Assembly (NCBI GenBank): GCA_964019425.1
Contig: OZ025822.1
Span: 682,001 to 746,000 of the forward strand
Length of the DNA stretch: 64,000 bases
DNA from: Flectonema sp. DT1601
Lineage: Eukaryota > Euglenozoa > Diplonemea > Diplonemida > Diplonemidae
Direction of reading: 5' to 3'
Shown: piece after piece, positions 39,980-51,300 of the stretch
Layout of the letters: each line of letters begins with the position of its first letter
How positions within the stretch are numbered: the stretch's first letter is position 1
Notes under the pieces: generated by a model
Seen by the model: only the letters and a program-made list of their open reading frames with translations
What the model was told of the DNA's origin: nothing
The model's database searches: none
Translations under genes and position numbers: made by a program

Positions 39980-42880
39980 ATTCAGCAACTATCCAGCAGT
40001 GCTTGGATGTCCTGATCTTCTTCTAAAAAAAAGAAAGAAAAACAAAACTGTAGCTGGGATCACTCAGGATCAACAGACTACCAATGCTACCTGTTGTACT
40101 TGCTCACTATGGGGGGTGATGCCAAACACCCAGAAGTACTTAACTGCTTTCCTTCTTGCTGCCCAGGAGTTTCTGACCAGAACTAATAGAAAATAAAAAG
40201 TAGATGGGAAACAAAAAAAAGTAAAATGGATATAACTGAAGTTAAACAAGACAAATGAAGTAACAGACCAGAACAGTAATTGTAGTAAAAGATAACAAAT
40301 AAACAAATGCAAGTATCAACACATGATTTAATTACACTAGCAGCTAACAAACAAAATAAAATTGGGTTGAATTTCCAGGTGAGATTTGGACTGTTAGCTT
40401 TTGGCTAAGGCCCTCCCTGAAGAGCAAGAACAAAAAAACTACTCACACCTGAAGAAAACATACACAAAGAACACACTGTAAGCTGTGTGTATTTTGTGTT
40501 TGTCACAACAGGAGAGAAAAGAAAGAATGTCAAGGTTGGTCACCTTGCCTATCAACGCACAACATTGGTGGTCTCTACTAGACCCTGAGTGATCTCACTG
40601 GATCTCTCATCGTTCATAGTGCCCTGTGTGAAGTTATAAAATCAAAGGTAAACTATGAACTACAAATGACTTAGCCTGTTATTATAATGCCACAGGCAGG
40701 CCCTGCATTCAGCAACTATCCAGCAGTGCTTGGATGTCCTGATCTTCTTCTAAAAAAAAGAAAGAAAAACAAAACTGTAGCTGGGATCACTCAGGATCAA
40801 CAGACTACCAATGCTACCTGTTGTACTTGCTCACTATGGGGGGTGATGCCAAACACCCAGAAGTACTCAACTACTTTCCTTCTTGCTGCCCAGGAGTTTC
40901 TGACCAGAACTAATAGAAAATAAAAAGTAGATGGGAAACAATAAAAAGTAAAATGGATATAACTGAAGTTATACAAGACAAATGAAGTAACAGACCAGAA
41001 CAGAAAGAGGATTGTAATAGAAGATTACAAATAAAAAAATGCAAGTATCAACACATAATCAAGATACACCAGCAGCTAACAAACAACATAAAATTGAAGA
41101 TCAGTTGCCAGAGTATTTCAACCATGGTAGAATACTCGCCCCTCTGGCAGGGATTATCCCAGACTTGTCCTTTAATCTAGTTGGACACCATGGCTTACAA
41201 CCCTTCCAGAGGGAAGCACCATTATGACTTCTATTTTTTTTCTTCAAGAAAATCATAAGGTGGGAACAAAGAAAAATGCTAAGAGGAACCCCCTATTAAC
41301 ACCTAAGACATCTAAACTGCAGCCCAGCCTATGCCCAATGCACTAACAGGTCATTCCCTCACACTCAGATCAAAAAATCAAAGTTCAGAGTGCATCTTAG
41401 CGTGAATGAGAGAATTTCCTCCCGCTTATTTTGAACAAAAGGGATAGGAGAAGGGATAGAAAACAAACATAAAAATAAAATTCTAAGTGAGAAACACTTA
41501 GCAGAAACACTTAGCAGCTTTTAAGGAGCTGAAAAGCAAAAAAAAAATCTAAGTGAGAAACACTTAGTAGAAACAATTTGTAGCTAATTAAGCTGAAAAT
41601 AAAAAAATAAAAAATTTCTAAGTGAGAAATACTTAGCAACTTTTAGAACAAATATTTCAGTAAATAACCTGTAATGATTAAACCATTACAAGTTTGATGC
41701 CAAAACTGACAAGGACTGAGTTGAATTTCCAGGTGAGATTTGGACTGTTAGCTTTTGGCTAAGGCCCTCCCTGAAGAGCAAGAACAAAAAAACTACTCAC
41801 ACCTGAAGAAAACATACACAAAGAACACACTGTAAGCTGTGTGTGTATTTTGTGTTTGTCACAACAGGAGAGAAAAGAAAGAATGTCAAGGTTGGTCACC
41901 TTGCCTATCAACGCACAACATTGGTGGTCTCTACTAGACCCTGAGTGATCAATATATAACTGAAGTTATACAAGACAAATGAAGTAACAGACCAGAACAG
42001 AAAGAGGATTGTAATAGAAGATTACAAATAAAAAAATGCAAGTATCAACACATAATCAAGATACACCAGCAGCTAACAAACAACATAAAATTGAAGATCA
42101 GTTGCCAGAGTATTTCAACCATGGTAGAATACTCGCCCCTCTGGCAGGGATTATCCCAGACTTGTCCTTTAATCTAGTTGGACACCATGGCTTACAACCC
42201 TTCCAGAGGGAAGCACCATTATGACTTTCTATTTTTTTTCTTCAAGAAAATCATAAGGTAGTAACAAAGAAAAATGCTAAGAGGAACCCCTTATTAACAC
42301 CTAAGACATCTAAACTGCAGCCCAGCTTATGCCCAATGCACTAACAGGTCATTCCCTCACACTCAGATCAAAAAATCAAAGTTCAGAGTGCATCTTAGCA
42401 TGAATGAGAGAAATTTCTCATCGCTTTTTTTGAACAAAAGGGATAGAAGAGGGGATAGAAAACGAACATAACAATAAGATTCTAAGTGAGAAACACTTAG
42501 CAGAAACACTTAGCAGCTTTTAAGGAGCTGAAAAGCAAAAAAAAAATCTAAGTGAGAAACACTTAGTAAAAACAATTTGTAGCTAATTAAGCTGAAAATA
42601 AAAAAATAAAAAATTTCTAAGTGAGAAATACTTAGCAACTTTTAGAACAAATATTTCAGTAAATAACCTGTAATGATTAAACCATTACAGGTTTGATGCC
42701 AAAACTGACAAGGACTGAGTTGAATTTACCAGGTGAGATTTGGAGAGCAAGAACAGAAAAACTACTCACACCTGAAGAAAACATACACAAAGAACTGTAA
42801 GCTGTGTGTGTATTTTGTGTTTGTCACAACAGGAGAGAAAAGAAAGAATGTCAAGGTTGGTCACCTTGCCTATCAACGCA
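39980..42880 (+). repeat. ~1,355-bp satellite, plus orientation, about two and a half units
   Basis: Tandem units starting near 39981, 40709 and 41951. The first has an internal deletion of about 620 bp and the third has lost its first ~260 bp. Each full unit carries several hairpins: TAAGTGAGAAACACTTAG repeated two or three times, TAATGATTAAACCATTA and GGTCTCTACTAGACC. A 62-codon open frame (MQVSTHNQDTPAANKQHK...) recurs in every unit, but its composition and its conservation together with non-coding parts make it a chance frame. A ~45-bp segment beginning GGGATCACTCAGG occurs near both ends of the unit in inverted orientation. Confidence 0.85.
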
Positions 42881-42935
42881 TAAAAGCCCGCCTGTTCCGT
42901 ACAAAGTCCAACCTGAAAAAACAAATTTGCAACTG

Positions 42936-42967
<32 letters not shown>

Positions 42968-43640
42968 TTCTAATTAAAGACGCGCATGAATGGACTAATG
43001 AGATTCCTTCTGTCCCTACCTACTATCTGGCGAACAGCAGTCAAGGGAACGGACTTGAAACTGTCAGCGGGGAAAGAAGACCCTGTTGAGTTTGACTCTA
43101 GTCGGGTGTAGTTATAGGTGGGAGGTTTACCAACAATGAAATACCACTACTCTTATCGTCGCTTTACTTATCCAATGATGGGGGAACGGCAGCTGCCTCT
43201 TCGGAGGTTAGGGTCCTTTCGGACTCGTAGCTTTTCCGATTCCAGCGACAAACGGGCTTCGGCTCGACCCCTCGTTTGGAGACACCAGTCAGGTGGGGAG
43301 TTTGGCTGGGAGGAGGGCCACATTGACGAAGGCTTCTAAGTCACGAACCTAAATCGATGATGAGGATCGTTAAGCCACATTTCTAAAGGTCAAGCTTTTA
43401 CTAACGTGAGAATTTCTGTTCTCGATGGTTCGAATGTGTCTGACAAAAATTACCTAATTTGGAATGCTGCTTGAAGTCTGGTGAATTTTGGTTGGAGGTC
43501 TTAGTCTCACTGGTGAACTGCACAGTAACATTTTAAAGTGATCGATCACACGGGAGGGGGCTTGGTGATTTATTGCAACGGGAATATGTCTCAACTCGAC
43601 CAATGGGTGATGAATCCGCCCTTTGACTATGTTTTGGTCA
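42881..43640 (+). pseudogene. 28S (LSU) rRNA fragment, rearranged
   Basis: The stretch 42931-43315 follows eukaryotic 28S rRNA around the end of domain IV and start of domain V: GACTCTCTTAAGGTAGCCAA, ACGCGCATGAATGGA, TGTCCCTACCTACTATCT, GGGGAAAGAAGACCCTGTTG, TGAAATACCACTACTC and AGGTGGGGAGTTTGGCTGGG. One helix after GACTCTAGTC is missing. Beyond ~43320 the order breaks. A piece like the 28S 3' end (GGCTTCTAAGTCACGAACC) comes next. Then 43362-43428 matches domain V in inverted orientation (reverse complement includes GTGGCTTAACGATCC and GAGAACAGAAATTCTCACG). The site targeted by R2 elements is present and uninterrupted. The flanks are satellite on the left and repeat arrays on the right, so it is a displaced fragment and not an rDNA unit. 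Confidence 0.8.
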
Positions 43641-43676
43641 CATTTTCCGTCATTACGAAAAAGAGAAAAAAGGATG

Positions 43677-43748
43677 TCACGGGGTTCGAACCCGAGACCT
43701 CCGGGTCATGATTCGGCGGTCATAACCAATAAACCACCGGAGCTCCGG
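43677..43748 (-). pseudogene. tRNA-like sequence (Met-CAT-like), degenerate
   Basis: On the minus strand, GCTCCGGTGGTTTATTGGTT resembles an acceptor and D arm, CATGACCCGG an anticodon arm with CAT, and CGGGTTCGAACCCCG is a good T arm (B box). The acceptor ends do not pair (5' GCTCCGG against 3' GACATCC), and the anticodon stem is one base short. It is best read as a broken tRNA or tRNA-derived sequence next to the rRNA fragment. Confidence 0.45.
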
Positions 43749-43859
43749 AAATTCTGAAAGTTTTCCCGTCATGTTGGGTTGTTTCGAGCGGTTAAAATTT
43801 TTGTGATGAGTTGGCGATTTCGCAAACTATTTTTGTGGAATTAGGGGTTTTCCCTTCTT

Positions 43860-43888
43860 TTTTTATTTATTTTTTTTTAATATTCTTT

Positions 43889-43927
<39 letters not shown>

Positions 43928-44094
43928 CCTTTTTATTATTTCAAAGAAAAAATAATCACTTTAGCGTCTTGACCAGGACGGAAAATAGAAAGTGATCGAC
44001 ATAGTCGATCGATAAAAAAAACTATGATAACATTGTTTACTCTTTTATAATTTTTTTTATTTTTTTATTTGTTTTCAAAAAAAAAAAAAAAACA
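43860..44094 (+). repeat. End unit of the hairpin array (fragment)
   Basis: Poly-T followed by one A-type half-unit (GCGTCTTGACCAGGACGG, ATCGACATAGTCGATCGAT, AACATTG). It corresponds to the right end of the large array at 58230-58330 and runs directly into the block duplicated at 58365. Confidence 0.75.
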
Positions 44095-44625
44095 AGCGGA
44101 ATTGATCATAATGGGTGTAGGGGTTGTTATAACTTCGTTTGAAAATTCTTCTTTTTTGATTTCTTTTTTTTTCTTTCTTTTTATAGGAGTTAAGATCACT
44201 TTCAGGAGACAACACATAAACGAGAGCAGCAAGCAGAGTTGACACTATCAATTCAAATTTGAAATACCGGGAATTTATTTACAAGGAGGTATCTCAAGTG
44301 ACTTGGTATCTCTAGCGTGTCGGTATCTCTGGAGTGCTGGTATCTCGTATGTGCGTTGGTATCTCATGAGTGATGGTATCTCTTGTGCATTGGAGAAACG
44401 AAAAAGAATGTCATGACCATGACGGAAGAATTGAGGAATTGAGTTAACATGTTCAATTTAACTTATTTAAACTTTTTTTTTTTAACAGACCGTAACTATT
44501 TGAAAATAAAATGTAGATGGGAAACAGTGAAAAGTAAAATGGATGATAAAATTAATTGAGAAATATGACATAACAGACCAGATAGAGAGTATTAAAAGGT
44601 TAGTTAAAATTAAGACCGATTAGTC
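44095..44625 (+). repeat. Duplicated block with GGTATCTC minisatellite, copy 1
   Basis: Nearly identical to 58365-58870. At 44286-44395 it carries about six copies of an 18-20-bp unit beginning GGTATCTC. The rest is A/T-rich with no coding frame. In both copies it follows the right end of a hairpin array. Confidence 0.85.
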
Positions 44626-44766
44626 AGTTTAAGGTCTTGACTAGGACCTTAAACTTAAGGTCTTGACTAGGAGAAAACATACACAAAGAACACACTGTAA
44701 GCTGTGTGTGTATTTTGTGTTTGTCACAACAGGAGAGAAAAGAAAGAATGTCAAGGTTGGTCACCT
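44626..44766 (+). repeat. Junction of array remnant and satellite fragment
   Basis: Two diverged array cores (AAGGTCTTGACTAGGACC and AAGGTCTTGACTAGGA) are followed at ~44672 by about 95 bp of the 1,355-bp satellite, ending at GGTTGGTCACC. The satellite is cut by the LINE-tail segment that begins at 44767. Confidence 0.75.
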
Positions 44767-44834
44767 GAATTTCGATAAAGTGGGAAGTAACGGACTGGGA
44801 GCTTTTGGCTCCTGCCCTATTCCCGATGTAAACT

Positions 44835-44868
<34 letters not shown>

Positions 44869-45181
44869 GGCCCAAAGGGCGACAATGATGGTTGCTGACC
44901 AAGGAATAATATTCAAATGAATTTTCGTTTCAAAGAAACGAACAGAATTAAGAGAGAGGCAGAGAAAAAAAAAAAAAGAAAGAAAAGAAAAAAAAAATAT
45001 GAAGAGGAAATAATCAAACATGAAAAAATAAAAAAAAAAAAAAAAAAAAAAATATAAATATAAATAAAAAACGTTGTATGAAAAAGGAAAAAAAAGAAAA
45101 AAAAGAAAAAAAGACCAGAAAAGGAAAGAGAAAATGAAAAGGTATAATATTATTGTGGGGATATGAGGATAGCAGGGAAAT

Positions 45182-45200
<19 letters not shown>
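44767..45200 (+). mobile_element. LINE-tail segment, copy 1 (5'-truncated insertion)
   Basis: The sequence is the same as that following the stop codon of the R2-like ORF at 54582, without any ORF ahead of it. It begins at TGAATTTCGATAAAGTGGG and contains three hairpins: GGGAGCTTTTGGCTCC, GGCCCAAAGGGC and TTTCGTTTCAAAGAAACGAA. Poly-T and A-rich stretches follow. An insertion of only the 3' end, directly into the satellite, is the usual 5'-truncated LINE shape. Confidence 0.7.
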
Positions 45201-45216
<16 letters not shown>

Positions 45217-45222
45217 TTATTA

Positions 45223-45621
45223 CTGTAAAGGGAAATATTCTTGTGGGGAAAAACCCGCGAGTTTTTATTATTTTTTCTAAATCCGCGAGAATATTTCCCC
45301 GCGAGAGTATTTCCCTGCAAGCATACTTTTTTTCCAGCCATTTTTTTGGTTCTTTCTTGTGAAGAAAATATGTGTGCTACGAAGGAAAGTTTCAGCAAAA
45401 ATTATTTTTATTGTGCAGTATGGTAGTTTTTTATTGTGTTTGTTTGGTAAATAATGCTTTGTTCCACCAGACACTTGATGGAAGCACAAAGATTTCTTAG
45501 ATTCTTGATCAACTGACTGACTTACGCAAAAATCCTCTGTGGCAGGGAAATATTCTTGTGGGGAAAAACCCGCGAGTTTAAAAAAAAATCTCCAAATCCG
45601 CGAGAATATTTCCCTTTACAG
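45223..45621. mobile_element. Tc1/mariner-type MITE with TA target duplication
   Basis: 399 bp with perfect terminal inverted repeats, CTGTAAAGGGAAATATTC at the left and GAATATTTCCCTTTACAG at the right, flanked on both sides by TA. The paralogous block near 54985-55010 lacks the element and keeps a single TA at the matching place, so the empty site is visible within the window. Each end is itself a smaller palindrome with GTGGGGAAAAACCCGCGAG, repeated at 45241 and 45556. No transposase is encoded. Confidence 0.88.
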
Positions 45622-45639
45622 TATTTAAAAAAAAGGAAA

Positions 45640-47512
45640 CAATCAGTTTAGCGTCTCGATCAGGACGGAAAATAGAAAGTGATCGACATAGTCGATCGAT
45701 AAAAAAAACAATGATAACATTGTTTATTCTTTTTTTTTTATTTATTTTAAATTCTTTTTATTTATTTTTTAAAGAAAAAAAAAAACGGAAAATAGAAATT
45801 AGTCGACAAAGTCGAACGATAAAAAAAAACAATGATAACATTGTTTATTCTTTTTTTTTGTATTTTTTTTATTCTTTTTATTAATTTTGAAAAAAAAAAA
45901 AAAAACAATCAGTTTAGCGTCTTGACCAGGACGGAAAATAGAAAGTGATCGACATAGTCGATCGATAAAAAAACAATGATAACATTGTTTATTCTTTTTT
46001 TTTTTTTTTTAAATTCTTTTTATTTATTTTTTTTTTTTTTAAAGAAAAAAATGGAAAATAGAAATTAGTCGACAAAGTCGAACGATAAAAAAAAACAATG
46101 ATAACATTGTTTATTCTTTTTTTTTGTATTTTTTTTTATATTCTTTTTTATTAATTTTGAAAAAAAAAACAATGATAATATTGTTTATTCTTTTTTTTTA
46201 TTTTAAATTCTTTTTATTTATTTTTAAAGAAAAAAAAATGGAAAATAGAAATTAGTCGACAAAGTCGAACGATAAAAAAAAAACAATGATAACATTGTTT
46301 ATTCTTTTTTTTTGTATTTTTTTTATTCTTTTTATTAATTTTGAAAAAAAAAAAAAAACAATCAGTTTAGCGTCTTGACCAGGACGGAAAATAGAAAGTG
46401 ATCGACATAGTCGATCGATAAAAAAACAATGATAACATTGTTTATTCTTTTTTTTTTTTTTTTTAAATTCTTTTTATTTATTTTTTTTTTTTTTAAAGAA
46501 AAAAATGGAAAATAGAAATTAGTCGACAAAGTCGAACGATAAAAAAAACAATGATAACATTGTTTATTCTATTTTTTTATTTTTTTTTTTTCTATTCATT
46601 TTTATTGATTTTGAAGAAAAAAAAAAAACAATCAGTTTAGCGTCTTGACCAGGACGGAAAATAGAAAGTGATCGACATAGTCGATCGATAAAAAAACAAT
46701 GATAACATTGTTTATTCTTTTTTTTTTTTTTTTAAATTCTTTTTATTTATTTTTTTTTTTTTTAAAGAAAAAAATGGAAAATAGAAATTAGTCGACAAAG
46801 TCGAACGATAAAAAAAACAATGATAACATTGTTTATTCTATTTTTTTATTTTTTTTTTTTCTATTCATTTTTATTGATTTTGAAGAAAAAAAAAAAACAA
46901 TCAGTTTAGCGTCTTGACCAGGACGGAAAATAGAAAGTGATCGACATAGTCGATCGATAAAAAAACAATGATAACATTGTTTATTCTTTTTTTTTATTTT
47001 AAATTCTTTTTATTTATTTTTTAAAGAAAAAAACGGAAAATAGAAATTAGTCGACAAAGTCGAACGATAAAAAAAAACAATGATAACATTGTTTATTCTT
47101 TTTTTTGTATTTTTTTTATATTCTTTTTTATTAATTTTGAAAAAAAAACAATCAGTTTAGCGTCTTGACCAGGACGGAAAATGGAAAGTGATCGACATAG
47201 TCGATTGATAAAAAAACAATGATAATATTGTTTATTCTTTTTTTTTATTTTAAATTCTTTTTATTAATTTTTAAAGAAAAAAAATGGAAAATAGAAATTA
47301 GTCGACAAAGTCGAACGATAAAAAAAAAACAATGATAACATTGTTTATTCTATTTTTTATTTTTTTTTCTATTCTTTTTTATTAATTTTGAAAAAAAAAC
47401 AATCAGTTTAGCGTCTTGACCAGGACGGAAAATAGAAAGTAATCGACATAGTCGATCGATAAAAAAACAATGATAACATTGTTTATTCTTTTTTTTTTAT
47501 TTTAAATTCTTA
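45640..47512 (+). repeat. Hairpin array 1: alternating A and B half-units
   Basis: About seven A half-units and seven or eight B half-units, with a period of about 250-270 bp for each A+B pair. The A core is CAGTTTAGCGTCTTGACC followed by ATCGACATAGTCGATCGAT. The B core is AGTCGACAAAGTCGAACGAT. Both are followed by ACAATGATAACATTGTTTAT and long T then A tracts. Every core is an inverted repeat. The array ends abruptly at ~47512 in the 303-bp direct repeat. Confidence 0.9.
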
Positions 47513-47513
47513 T

Positions 47514-49098
47514 TCTCAGGTTTTAGAAGTCTTCGTCCTGTTCGTTGGGAAGGGCCTGAATCAAAAGTTCACTGCCCCTATTCCTCTCCCAAATTTCTTA
47601 TTCAGCTTGCCACATGACTGTGTGACATTATTGCTACATTGTAGCTCCCCTACAAAAACCTTATTTTTTGCAGTTGTCTTTTGGTTGTAGCAACTTTTAT
47701 TTTATGCTTTTCTAATGTCCCAAAGTTGGTTTATTTTACTTTTTTTTTCTGCAAGGGAACAGTCCAAAGCATAAGTCCGAACAGCCTTAAGGCCAGTGAA
47801 CGCACTGATTGTTAGGTATTGTATTCCAGGGAAAGTTTGGTTTGTATACTTTATTTTTATTTTATTTTATTTAATTTGTTAAAAGAAAACAGGTAACTTT
47901 ACATGAGCATCGGCTCGAACGGCTCTGGCGAAGCGAGTGAACGAGTCTGATTGCTGAGTATTGTATTCTGTTTTCTTGTTCTTTTTTTAATTTATTTCAA
48001 ACAGGGCAACAGGGGGAAAGTTTGGTTTGTATCCCCTGGGTGTTTAGCGTCACCTGTTGAGGTGTAATGTATTCTGTTTACTTCTATCCCTTTGTTTTTT
48101 TTTTTTTTTTTTTTATTTCAAACAGGACAGCAGGGGGAAAGTTTGTTTCGTACCCCCCGGGTGCTTAGCGTCACCCTCCATGCGATGCTTGCGCAGGGAG
48201 AGCCAAGGGTCGAGAACCCTGGAGATTACCTTTGTTTCTTTTTGTGACTGGATTGCAGTGGCGCAACCCATCACCCCACCTGTTGGTATCTTTTTATTTT
48301 TTTTTATTTAAAGAAAAAAGCAGGCTAAGTCGCCTGAGCTGGCATCGCCAGAATATTTAACTTCACATGGCAATGTCAGCTCGTGAAGGGATCCAGTTGG
48401 ATCAAAGGTTTTCTCCCCCCCCACTCTATTTATCGTCATTGGTGCGCACCTTCGAACAGGAAGGCCAACACTGACGGAATTTTTTTACTTCTCTTCCCAG
48501 GGTTGAACCTTGGGAAAAAAACAAACAATAAACACAGCGTAGACAAACACCCGCCGGACATCTGCAGAGCAGCGATCGATGTCGATGTCTTCGTTGTCGA
48601 ACTTCCTGGCGTTTATGTTTTTGTTTTTAACAACAACACAACACCAACTAACAGGTTTGTCTCATTGCCCGTTCTTTCTTGTTTCCCTTTGCCGCCGGAA
48701 GAACGAAGGTCGACGGAGGTCCGAAGCATTGCTTGCGATGATGTTCCGGTATGTGTTGCGTCTCTGTTATTTGTTTGTTTCAACTCAATTGGTTCATCTC
48801 AGGTTTTAGAAGTCTTCGTCCTGTTCGTTGGGAAGGGCCTGAATCAAAAGTTCACTGCCCCTATTCCTCTCCCAAATTTCTTATTCAGCTTGCCACATGA
48901 CTGTGTGACATTATTGCTACATTGTAGCTCCCCTACAAAAACCTTATTTTTTGCAGTTGTCTTTTGGTTGTAGCAACTTTTATTTTATGCTTTTCTAATG
49001 TCCCAAAGTTGGTTTATTTTACTTTTTTTTTCTGCAAGGGAACAGTCCAAAGCATAAGTCCGAACAGCCTTAAGGCCAGTGAACGCACTGATTGTTAG
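47514..49098 (+). repeat. 303-bp direct repeats flanking a ~980-bp T-rich block
   Basis: 47514-47816 and 48796-49098 are essentially identical (TCAGGTTTTAGAAGTCTTCG to GAACGCACTGATTGTTAG). The block between has three diverged subrepeats sharing CAGGGGGAAAGTTTG and GGGTGTTTAGCGTCACC, with T-rich spacers. A plus-strand frame of 196 codons (48383-48973) runs across the second repeat, but its composition (L/F/V/P) and overlap with repeat sequence make coding doubtful. This may be one and a quarter units of another tandem repeat of period ~1,283 bp. No LTR-type genes or primer site were seen. Confidence 0.7.
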
Positions 49099-51300
49099 TA
49101 TTATGATTTTCTTGAAGAAAAAAAAAAATAGAAGTCATAATGGTGCTTCCCTCTGGAAGGGTTGTAAGCCATGGTGTCCAACTAAATTAAAGGACAAGTC
49201 TGGGATAATCCCTGCCAGAGGGGCGAGTATTCTACCATGGTTGAAATACTCTGGCAACTGATCTTCAATTTTATGTTGTTTGTTAGCTGCTGGTGTATCC
49301 TGATCATGTGTTGATACTTGCATTTTTTTATTTGTAATCTTCTATTACAATTCTCTTTCTGTTCTGGTCTGTTACTTCATTTGTCTTGTTTAACTTCAGT
49401 TATATCCATTTTACTTTTTATTGTTTCCCATCTACTTTTTATTTTCTATTAGTTCTGGTCAGAAACTCCTGGGCAGCAAGAAGGAAAGTAGTTAAGTACT
49501 TCTGGGTGTTTGGCATCACCCCCCATAGTGAGCAAGTACAACAGGTAGCATTGGTAGTCTGTTGATCCTGAGTGATCCCAGCTACAGTTTTGTTTTTCTT
49601 TTTTTTTTTAGAAGAAGATCAGGACATCCAAGCACTGCTGGATAGTTGCTGAATGCAGGGCCTGCCTGTGGCATTATAATAACAGGCTAAGTCATTTGTA
49701 GTTCATAGTTTACCTTTGATTTTATAACTTCACACAGGGTACTATGAACGATGAGAGATCCAGTGGGATCACTCAGGGTCTAGTAGAGACCACCAATGTT
49801 GTGCGTTGATAGGCAAGGTGACCAACCTTGACATTCTTTCTTTTCTCTCCTGTTGTGACAAACACAAAATACACACACAGCTTACAGTGTGTTCTTTGTG
49901 TATGTTTTCTTCAGGTGTGAGTAGTTTTTTTGTTCTTGCTCTTCAGGGAGGGCCTTAGCCAAAAGCTAACAGTCCAAATCTCACCTGGAAATTCAACTCA
50001 GTCCTTGTCAGTTTTGGCATCAAACTTGTAATGGTTTAATCATTACAGGTTATTTACTGAAATATTTGTTCTAAAAGTTGCTAAGTATTTCTCACTTAGA
50101 AATTTTTTATTTTTTTATTTTCAGCTTAATTAGCTACAAATTGTTTCTACTAAGTGTTTCTCACTTAGATTTTTTTTTTGCTTTTCAGCTCCTTAAAAGC
50201 TGCTAAGTGTTTCTGCTAAGTGTTTCTCACTTAGAATTTTATTTTTATGTTCGTTTTCTATCCCTTCTCCTATCCCTTTTGTTCAAAATAAGCGGGAGGA
50301 AATTCTCTCATTCATGCTAAGATGCACTCTGAACTTTGATTTTTTGATCTGAGTGTGAGGGAATGACCTGTTAGTGCATTGGGCATAGGCTGGGCTGCAG
50401 TTTAGATGTCTTAGGTGTTAATAGGGGGTTCCTCTTAGCATTTTTCTTTGTTCCCACCTTATGATTTTCTTGAAGAAAAAAAATAGAAGTCATAATGGTG
50501 CTTCCCTCTGGAAGGGTTGTAAGCCATGGTGTCCAACTAAATTAAAGGACAAGTCTGGGATAATCCCTGCCAGAGGGGCGAGTATTCTACCATGGTTGAA
50601 ATACTCTGGCAACTGATCTTCAATTTTATGTTGTTTGTTAGCTGCTGGTGTATCCTGATCATGTGTTGATACTTGCATTTTTTTATTTGTAATCTTCTAT
50701 TACAATTCTCATTCTGTTCTGGTCTGTTACTTCATTTGTCTTGTTTAACTTCAGTTATATCCATTTTACTTTTTATTGTTTCCCATCTACTTTTTATTTT
50801 CTATTAGTTCTGGTCAGAAACTCCTGGGCAGCAAGAAGGAAAGTAGTTAAGTACTTCTGGGTGTTTGGCATCACCCCCCATAGTGAGCAAGTACAACAGG
50901 TAGCATTGGTAGTCTGTTGATCCTGAGTGATCCCAGCTACAGTTTTGTTTTTCTTTTTTTTTTTAGAAGAAGATCAGGACATCCAAGCACTGCTGGATAG
51001 TTGCTGAATGCAGGGCCTGCCTGTGGCATTATAATAACAGGCTAAGTCATTTGTAGTTCATAGTTTACCTTTGATTTTATAACTTCACACAGGGTACTAT
51101 GAACGATGAGAGATCCAGTGGGATCACTCAGGGTCTAGTAGAGACCACCAATGTTGTGCGTTGATGGGCAAGGTGACCAACCTTGACATTCTTTCTTTTC
51201 TCTCCTGTTGTGACAAACACAAAATACACACACAGCTTACAGTGTGTTCTTTGTGTATGTTTTCTTCAGGTGTGAGTAGTTTTTTTGTTCTTGCTCTTCA
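49099..51300 (-). repeat. ~1,355-bp satellite, minus orientation, about 1.6 units
   Basis: Same satellite as 39980-42880 but inverted. Equivalent points at 49133 and 50488 give a period of 1,355 bp. The two units are almost identical. The second unit is interrupted at 51300, within CTTGCTCTTCA, by the R2-like ORF. Confidence 0.9.

Noticed and set aside
41039-41227. A 62-codon ORF repeated at 41039, 42036, 49135, 50490, 62138 and 63495 (MQVSTHNQDTPAANKQHK...)
   Set aside because: It is kept because the satellite unit is kept. Flanking non-coding sequence is just as conserved, there is no start context, and no extension or family is visible.
42941-42965. R2 insertion at its canonical 28S site
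   Set aside because: The 28S target sequence is uninterrupted here, and the R2-like ORF lies 8 kb away in satellite.
43681-43740. A functional tRNA-Met gene
   Set aside because: The T arm is good, but the acceptor ends do not pair and the anticodon stem is short, so I list it only as a degenerate copy.
48383-48973. 196-codon plus-strand ORF in the T-rich block
   Set aside because: Composition is L/F/V/P-rich from T-rich DNA. It runs into the 303-bp direct repeat whose first copy is not coding, and I recognise no domain.
47514-49098. An LTR retrotransposon with 303-bp LTRs
   Set aside because: No gag, protease, RT or integrase, no primer-binding site next to the left repeat, and no terminal TG...CA.
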